From: Actinomucor elegans
Lineage: Eukaryota; Mucoromycota; Mucoromycetes; Mucorales; Mucoraceae
Assembly (NCBI GenBank): GCA_026027325.1
Contig: JAMSLZ010000007.1
Location: 1,798,001 to 1,862,000 of the forward strand
Direction of reading: 5' to 3'
Length of the DNA stretch: 64,000 bases
Position numbers and translations under genes: made by a program. Below, one piece after another: positions 56,930 to 64,000 of the stretch; the first letter of the stretch is position 1, and every line of letters starts with the position of its first letter. The notes beneath the pieces were generated by a model. It searched no databases. It was not told the origin of the DNA and was given only the letters and a program-made list of their open reading frames with translations.

Positions 56930-59434
56930 ACTTTGCCAAATCTAATTTTAATAAACCAGTTGAACTACATGAAGGTGCTGCCAAAGCGGTACTTGAAGCA
57001 AGACACGAAGCAAGACTTGAAGCCACTCTACCACCTTTCAAAACTGATATTGATGACCTTCTCTCGAGGAGAAGTATTACTACAAAAACTTATAATGCAT
57101 CCTTCCAATCACTCCTACGAAATGATCTTCCTGAAGACATGAGTGCTGCCTTTGTAGACATACTTCAACGGGTCCTTGTACGCTCTACAGACACTATTTT
57201 TGGTTTTGGAATATAAATGCGCGAAGCAATTTTGCTTTTTAGAACTTCAAGATTTATTTCCAAGATGATATAATTATAATGTTGAAAGGTACGACCGATA
57301 AAGATTTAAATATCGTACTTCCTCCGGATTATCAGGTCGAACTAAGCAGTATGTCTACCACAGCATCATCATATAACAGGGCTATTTGTAGATATGAATA
57401 TGAATAATCCATCAGTAGATTATTCAAAGCGCAACGCTTGTAGTTGGTTCATTCTACTTTGGCCCTCGTGGAATAACAGGTGCCTCTTCGAACAGAAGTC
57501 CATTCCACTGGGCATTTGTTAAATATTTACCCAAGTCAACAAATATTAAAAACGATCTCAAATCCTGTGCCATGAAGTTGGCTTTGAAAGTGTACACTAT
57601 CAATCTTGAAAATATGCGCAAAAGAACAAACAAGTTCCCCGTCTGCTAGATCATCTGCTTTTTACGCCTTTAAAGATTCATATGGCAAAATAGGGAACAA
57701 AAAAAAAGGTAGCCTGTAATGAAAGCCAACTCCTTTAACGGGAAGAATCCATCACGTATGGCTTGTTTAGTACCTTTGAATTCCATTTCAGTGATATATA
57801 AGAATAGAAATGCCAAAAGAAAACTATTCAAAAATGAAGTGTTCCGAATGCAAAGATAATTAAGCCAAAGGAAACCTGAAAAGGCAGCTAGGTGTCAAAT
57901 TTAAATGAGCATCTACAAAGAGGTGTTGACAGTAGAGATACGCTACCGACTCACAGTGAAATAGATATCCAGATTATGTTAATATATCACTTTTTGTTCT
58001 ATGGTGTCACTGCTGCTAAATCCATGCTGTTGCATGATTTCCAGGAGAGCCCAATATCTTCTAGATCTGCAGCAATAGATATGAAGGATGTGATATCTGG
58101 CTTTTTTATATGAATATTATAGCTGGCATCACCTCAAGTTATAACTAAAAATTTGAGCGTGTCATGCATATGCTTCCTGGTCTGAAAATAGTTCGCTTAT
58201 TAAGAGCTGCTATTCAAGGGTCTCAAACCAGTGTCACCAAAGATGTTGATAAAGAAGATTAACACGATCAAAACAAACCAGCTATTCCCAGTTATGAAGA
58301 AATAGGAGACCAATTTATGATTCAATAAGACGAATTGGACATTTTATTCAAGGCATTGAAAGTACTATCCAGAGAATCAAGTGATTTCCGCAAAAAGGGC
58401 GTACTAAAAGATCTCAAGAATAAATGATCATTTGCATTGAATCAAAACAATTTCAAAAACCATAGGCTCCTTTATCAACATATCAAGCAATTAAAAGCGG
58501 AAAGATTCGCAATTGCTTCAAAACTCCCAAAAGCTAAAAAAGATTTGGTGTTGGCTAAATGGTATTTATATGGTCTCAGATCACTTCTTATTAGAAGTAG
58601 CCAATCAACAAAGGCGACACCAAGTATTTATACAAGGTCCAAGGTGCCTGTCTCGGTACCGACTGGGATCATTTGGGGCATTTACCATTTTCGGGAACTG
58701 ATAACAGTCTTGTAACTATGACTGAGAGTGCTGGTTTTTCACTGGAACAATCTAGGCACAATTTAAAGCTGTCCCAACATGCTATTTCATCAGGTGAAGG
58801 TGATATACATTATTCTGGCATATTAAAAAAATGCTATAAATTGACTAATTAAACAAATCTAGAAGCTACGACCAATGAGTTTAAGCCATTACCTGAGTTA
58901 TTCAAGATAAATCCCAATGTCATCCAATACAAGTGTAGCATTGAATAATGGTTTCCTGCGTTATTGAAGAAACTGAAATCTTCCAGCTCATAATGTCCTG
59001 AACTTACCTGATATTGAACAGCAATTACCTAATTTAAATACTACAACTACTTTTCAAGAGCTCAAAATTATGGATCAACATTACACATCAGCATAGAACC
59101 AACAACGTTCATTCTACTTTGAAAGCGCTCTTTGTTGAAAGCGAAAAAAGGCTGAATACCAAAAGAAGAAATACCTTAACAAGCTTCGTGTGTTGGAACG
59201 AAAATAACTAGGCAATAACCGCACTATCTCACGAATGTCCATCAGTGACTGAGTAATTTACGTTGGTTCATGGATAAAAGGTCATTTAAAGCTGGGAAAT
59301 CATTGGAAACTTAAATGTATGACCAGTATATATCTGTATTCATCTCCAACGAGCATAACACCTCACCGGCTGATATGTTCTGCTATGAAAAGTTATGCCA
59401 TCTAATTACTGTCAATAATGGCAAGATAGGATAA
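56930..59434 (+). pseudogene. decayed coding region, family unknown
   Basis: Several plus-strand stretches read like protein but in shifting frames. 56930-57215 includes ELHEGAAKAVLEARHEARLE and AFVDILQRVLVRSTDTIF. 57421-57647 includes VVGSFYFGPRGITGASS. 58640-58852 includes GTDWDHLGHLPFSGTDNSL, and 59265-59434 includes RWFMDKRSFKAGKSLET and ISNEHNTSPADMFCYEKL. Stops and frame changes separate them. They may be one large gene or transposon ORF in decay. I do not recognise the family. Confidence 0.45.
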
Positions 59435-60470
59435 AATAAATGCAAGATGCGTTTTTGTACCGAAATCAAAAATGCTCGCCTACCCTATCTCGCTAAGCGA
59501 CACCCAGCCGAGATGAGATATTCGTCGTTCGCAATTGGTCTCTCTGGTCTGTCTTAACTGCTTTCTGGAAGCACGTTTCCTTGCTTCAACTCTCAACTCA
59601 ATCACTCTAACGTTGGTAACCACTTTTCAACATCTGTCGACTCCTTCCTACAATGAAGCGAAGCTAGACCTGTAGCTGACGATGATGATACCTTTAATTA
59701 ATGTAGGTCTTGAAATCAATGCACGCATGATCTTATTAATTGCTTTGTTTTTACATTATTCTTCTTCTTGTTACGCTTGTTTATCAACTTCTTTTACTTT
59801 CTGTAAGTATCATATTCAATTTATTTGATGAAATGTTTACTGATCTCACTTTAGGTCACAAAGATAATGCTTTGATCTAATAAGCAGAAAGATTGATAAG
59901 GATAAATATTCGTTTTTAAAAAAGAATACAGTGAAGGGTTGAATCCTATTAGGTCCAATGATAAAAAGACAAAAACCTAGCGGCCTTTACTGAAAACCAT
60001 CAATAGCATCATCCAGAATTACAGATGAAGGTTCAAAATTGCATTTAATCAACATGATTGAAATCTCCCCATAAAGCGAGTTTTTCGGTCCAAATAGCAC
60101 CATCCTAAAATATAACGAGGACACAAGAGAGCAATGACTATCAGTAAATAACGCACACTTCTATGTAAACGAGATTTAATGACTAATACATATGGTCGAG
60201 CCCAGTAAAAATTTGCATCTGACTAGTTCTCCATGTCCAGAAAGAAATATTGTAACTAATAAAACACTGATTTAACCGAACAACCAGAGGTATTATTGAT
60301 GACGACAATAAAATACATACTTTTCAGGCAAACTAAATCTAATGTGCAGATTTCTCGCCCGATTCAAGTTTAATTTCGCATCTAATCAGTACATAGAGCA
60401 TATTTTAAATGAAGCGCTGCAACTAGAAAAGCCTTCATTACAAAGCACACATTAGTAATAGCATTCGCTC

Positions 60471-60472
<2 letters not shown>
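59435..60472. other. no gene seen
   Basis: Intergenic between the decayed region and ureG. Nothing supportable. Confidence 0.45.
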
Positions 60473-60509
<37 letters not shown>

Positions 60510-60620
60510 AGTGGATGAGAGTTTGGAGCCCGGATAAATTATAGAGTAATTACGTACTCAACAAATTATTGTTATCGTGTTTTTTTTTAAAAAAAAAATA
60601 AAATAAATAAATAAATAAAA
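60473..60620. repeat. homopolymer and AAAT repeats downstream of ureG
   Basis: T30 at 60473-60502 is followed by A8; a second T-run/A-run with AAAT units lies at about 60579-60620. On the minus strand the first is a 30-base A tract about 190 bp past the ureG stop. Confidence 0.9.
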
Positions 60621-60693
60621 TTGTCTTGGTGATTCAGCCCGTACAAGATAATTTGCAAGGATTAGTATTGTTTATTTTAGTATACAACTGTAT

Positions 60694-61886
60694 TTAAGAT
60701 GATTCCTTAGCAGCGCCACTTGCGCGCCATTCACCCAAGATAAGAGAGATAATATCGTCCATACCTACACCATTCTTGACTTGAGCAAAGATAGTTGGTC
60801 CATCACCTCTGCATTGAAGTCAGTAAAATGCTTTTCCCAAAGAAATGTAAATTTTGTACCTCATTTTCTTTGCATCACGAGCCATTACATCGAGATCTGC
60901 ACCAATGATATGAGCCAAATCTGTCTTGTTCACAATCAGCAAATCGCTTTGAGTAATACCCGGTCCTAAGTGAAATGTAAATACGTAGAAATACATTATA
61001 AAAGTGCTATTTACCTCCTTTTCTTGGGACTTTGTCACCGCCAGCTACATCGATGACATAGATGATATAGTCAGCTAAAATATAGAAAACAGTAAGTATT
61101 AAGGAATAGATAAGATAGCGGAATGATAGTACCCAATTCTCGGCTACACAAAGAAATTATAGAACAGATTAGGTTTATACCGTATATAACAGACGATATC
61201 TTGCGCTACATACCTGTAATTGGCGGCCAAGTTATCTCCTCCAGATTCAATAAGCAATAATTGGGTATTGAACTTGCTATGAAGGGTTTCTAAGGCATTC
61301 AAGTTGGCAGAAACGTCTTCACTAAATAACGGAATTAGCCTATGCAGTTTTATTATTTATGCACGGTACTTTACCGGATAGCCTATATATAAAAAAGTTT
61401 AATAGACGCGTTACATAGAAGACTATCACACTTACGGCATGAGGACAACCACCTGTTTCGATGGCAGCAATACGCTCTTCGGGCAAAGCTGCATTGCGGA
61501 CCAAAAATTCGGTATCTTCCTTTGTAAAGATATCATTGGTAACAGCGGCAAGAGAATATTGATCACGAAGACGTTGACATAATGCCAACATCAATGCAGT
61601 CTTTCCTGAGCCTACGGGTCTATTGTTGTGCATGTTAGACGCGTTATATGTCAACAGTTTTGATCATTTACCCTCCAATGCCCACAGTGAAAGCTCTTTC
61701 TGACCAATCACGGTTATCATAGATGGCTTTAGGACGCTCTTGATACAATCCTGGGGAGTCCATTTGTTCATGAGTATGGCCATGTTCATGAGCGTTATGT
61801 CCAGCATGGCTATGGACGTGTCCATCACCATGATCATGAGCGGCGGTAGCAGAGTTAGATTGTTCGAAGCGGCAAGTATCAGTCAT
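60694..61886 (-). CDS. ureG: urease accessory GTPase UreG
   Basis: Eight exons on the minus strand: 61672-61886, 61436-61619, 61375-61382, 61214-61321, 61133-61143, 61015-61074, 60860-60965, 60694-60808; 807 nt, 268 residues, normal for eukaryotic UreG. The N-terminus is His-rich ([20 protein letters not shown]), likely binding nickel. The P-loop is GGPVGSGKT (about 72-80); further on [16 protein letters not shown] and VNKTDLA are the conserved SIMIBI GTPase segments. It delivers nickel to apo-urease with UreD/UreF in the cytosol. Two micro-exons (8 and 11 nt) are needed to keep AIREDV and SRELADY. Divergent from the urease gene. Confidence 0.95.
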
Positions 61887-62278
61887 TTTGTATTAAAGAA
61901 AGGGGAAAAAAAAAAGGGAATAACGATTGGGTGCTGCTGCTGCTTTAAATTTAAAACTTTCTTTGGAGAGATACTTCCCAAGGTTAAACCTTAAGTGGCA
62001 TGTGACGGCTGATTTGTGACGGGTGTTGTGCTCTGACAGAAGATTCATGTTTGGAATAACTACCTATATATGGGAAATAAAGGGTCCTGATGGGTTACGA
62101 ACCAAGTTATCGTGGTATATTTCATTTCATTATTATCGTTGTGGTAGTACCCATCCTCTTCCGATAGTCGCTGTCGGAACCTTTACATTAAGAATATTAT
62201 TACTTTTCCCCCACTCTTCTGATTTCTTCTTCTTCTCTTCTTTTTCACTACTTCTCTACCTCTAAATACTAACCATCA
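61887..62278. promoter_or_regulatory. shared promoter of ureG and urease
   Basis: 392 bp between the two start codons. It includes TGTGACGG near 62011 and GATAG near 62164; GATA sites would fit nitrogen regulation, but single GATA tetramers are frequent by chance. Confidence 0.55.
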
Positions 62279-64000
62279 ATGCGCTTGATTCCGCGAGAAT
62301 TGGATAAACTTTTATTACATCAAGGTAAAAATAACAAACATTGGAAACTTAATGCTACGGCACACTATATATAGTATAGACTGACGTTTCTATAGTGGGT
62401 GCCCTTGCTCAGAAGCGATTAGCTCGAGGCGTAAAATTGAACTATGTTGAAACCATCGCGTTGTTATCGTCGCAGTTACTCGAGTTGATGCGCGATGGAT
62501 GCTATTCTGTGTCACAGTTGATGGATTTGGGAAAACAAATGCTAGGAAGAAGACACGTATTACCAGATGTCATGGATATGGTGAAGGAAGTACAGGTGGA
62601 AGGTACTTTTCCAGATGGAACGTATCTAGTGACGGTACATGACCCTATCTGTACGGATAACGGTAACCTAGAAATGGCGCTGTATGGTTCGTTTTATCCA
62701 ATCCCAGATGAATCCAAGTTTGAACTGCCTTCACCTCGCACAAGAGAGGATGCTCCTGGGGCTATTATTGGTATGCCCGAACCAGTAGAATTGAACGTAG
62801 GTAGAAAACGACTTTCCTTGACAGTAACAAATTACGGTGATAGAGCAATCCAGGTAACGTATAATAAGGTTTCATGCACACTATTTACTAAAGAAGGTTC
62901 TTTCCATTAGGTTGGTTCTCATTTCCATTTCATCGAAGCAAACAAATTTTTAAACTTCAATCGTGCGCTTGCTTATGGAATGCGCCTTGATATACCTGCT
63001 GGTTCTGCTGTTCGCTTCGAACCTGGTGATTTCAAGACGGTAACATTAGTAGAGATTGGAGGCAAGAAGATTATATCAGGCGGTAACAATCTCGCATCAG
63101 GTCCAGTCGATATGATCAAATTGCCGGCTATTATTAACAACCTGACCTCCCTGGGCTTTATGCACGATGCTAATACGCCTCTACTCCCAAATGCGCCCCC
63201 ATACACGCTGGAACGCGACTATTATATTGATCATTATGGACCTACTACAGGCGATCTAGTGAGGTTGGGTGACACGAATCTATGGGCGCGTATTGAGCAT
63301 GATTTTACGGTTTATGGTGATGAATGTAAATTTGGCGGTGGCAAAGTGTTGCGGGAAGGCATGGGTCAAGCGACTTATGCTTGCGATAATGAAGTGTTGG
63401 ATTTGGTCATTACAAATGCCATAATTTTTGATTATACTGGGATTTACAAAGCTGATATTGGTATCAAGAAAGGAATCATTGTAGGCATTGGCAAGGCTGG
63501 TAATCCTGACGTGATGGACGGTGTTACTCCCGGTATGATTGTAGGAGCAGGTACTGAAGCACTAGCGGGCGAAGGCCAAATCTTTACTGCAGGTGCAATT
63601 GATTCTCATGTTCACTATATTTGTCCTCAGATGTGTTTTGAAGTAAGTTTCATATTCTATCTATGTGTAACTGAATCAGAAAACAATAGAACATTGTACA
63701 AAAAAGGCTAACAATAATACTTGATGATAGGCTTTAGCAAGCGGTATCACGACATTAATTGGAGGAGGCACTGGGCCCAATACTGGTACAAACGCTACCA
63801 CCTGTACTCCCGGAGATCATCATATTGAGATGATGATGCAAGCTACAGATGATATACCTCTCAACTTTGGCTTTACTGGCAAAGGCTGTTGTGCTACAAA
63901 AGAACCATTGGAAGAACAGATCAAAGCTGGATGCCTAGGTCTAAAGATTCACGAAGATTGGGGTGCAACCCCTGCAGCAATCAATGCTTGCATGGAAGTA
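62279..64000 (+). CDS. urease (nickel-dependent urea amidohydrolase), 3' end beyond window
   Basis: Exons 62279-62324, 62396-62853, 62911-63642 and 63731-64000 onwards; 502 residues in the window of an expected 830-840. As in plants and fungi, the gamma-, beta- and alpha-like parts are fused in one chain: gamma ([14 protein letters not shown] ... [15 protein letters not shown]), beta ([27 protein letters not shown]), then alpha ([14 protein letters not shown]). The metal site begins with HVH ([13 protein letters not shown]), and GLKIHEDWG carries the lysine that is carbamylated to bridge two nickel ions. [18 protein letters not shown] is a family signature. It hydrolyses urea to ammonia and carbamate. 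No break is seen. Confidence 0.96.

Noticed and set aside
60820..61038. Short ORFs at 60820-61038 and 61340-61654 as separate genes
   Set aside because: They are exons of ureG read on into introns.
63660..63711. Urease ending at the stop at 63711
   Set aside because: This is intron read-through. A GT donor at 63643 and acceptor before 63731 continue the conserved urease sequence to the window edge.

Overview
The window looks like repeat-rich nuclear DNA of a filamentous fungus, most likely an early-diverging Mucoromycota (Mucorales-like) species. The evidence is AT-rich intergenic DNA, many short GT-AG introns (about 45-70 nt), a tRNA-Val with no intron, a fungal-type urease next to UreG, and a dense load of Ty3/gypsy, Tc1/mariner and CACTA elements. 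Host genes lie mostly to the right (38-64 kb). The left 38 kb is almost entirely nested transposons.

Layout of the left part. (1) 1-9723 is a CACTA transposon (copy A). Its transposase is broken by a second, very AT-rich element, H1 (2706-5209). Copy A itself sits in the 5' LTR of gypsy element 1 (9724-14885, one intact 1574-codon gag-pol with a chromodomain). (2) Gypsy 1 and its frameshifted sister gypsy 2 (15723-21118, target duplication CTTGT) both lie in the gag gene of an older gypsy element on the minus strand. (3) 21.8-26.4 kb holds two Tc1-like genes, one broken and one intact, a solo H-type repeat (22898-23128) and old dispersed repeats. (4) 26471-37877 is a third Tc1 element that contains element H2 (27809-37553), which in turn contains a second full CACTA copy (B, 27958-35358).

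The most unusual objects are H1 and H2. Each encodes a PIF/Harbinger-like DDE transposase with a C-terminal chromodomain. Each is bounded by a pair of identical long direct repeats (221 bp and 232 bp), and each repeat carries short imperfect inverted ends. Three 3-bp target duplications are seen (ATA, TTT, GTG), and one repeat occurs alone like a solo LTR. The two elements are strongly diverged but share this layout, so it is probably a real element class and not an accident. H1 also carries a small ORF with a faint HUH/Rep-like motif order. H2 has a cluster of perfect short palindromes upstream of its transposase.

The right part holds a multi-exon gene with a PD-(D/E)XK-like motif (38.1-40.3 kb), three tandem 331-bp units each with a small membrane-protein ORF, a 3-ketoacyl-CoA reductase of the fatty-acid elongation complex (44.4-45.7 kb), a PX-domain AGC kinase resembling SGK3/Ypk (47.1-49.4 kb), a tyrosine-recombinase fragment, tRNA-Val(AAC), a decayed coding region (56.9-59.4 kb), and a divergent pair: the urease accessory GTPase UreG (with 8-nt and 11-nt micro-exons) and urease, which runs off the right edge.

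Exon boundaries were read by eye from splice signals, frame continuity and family motifs. They are models, not transcripts.
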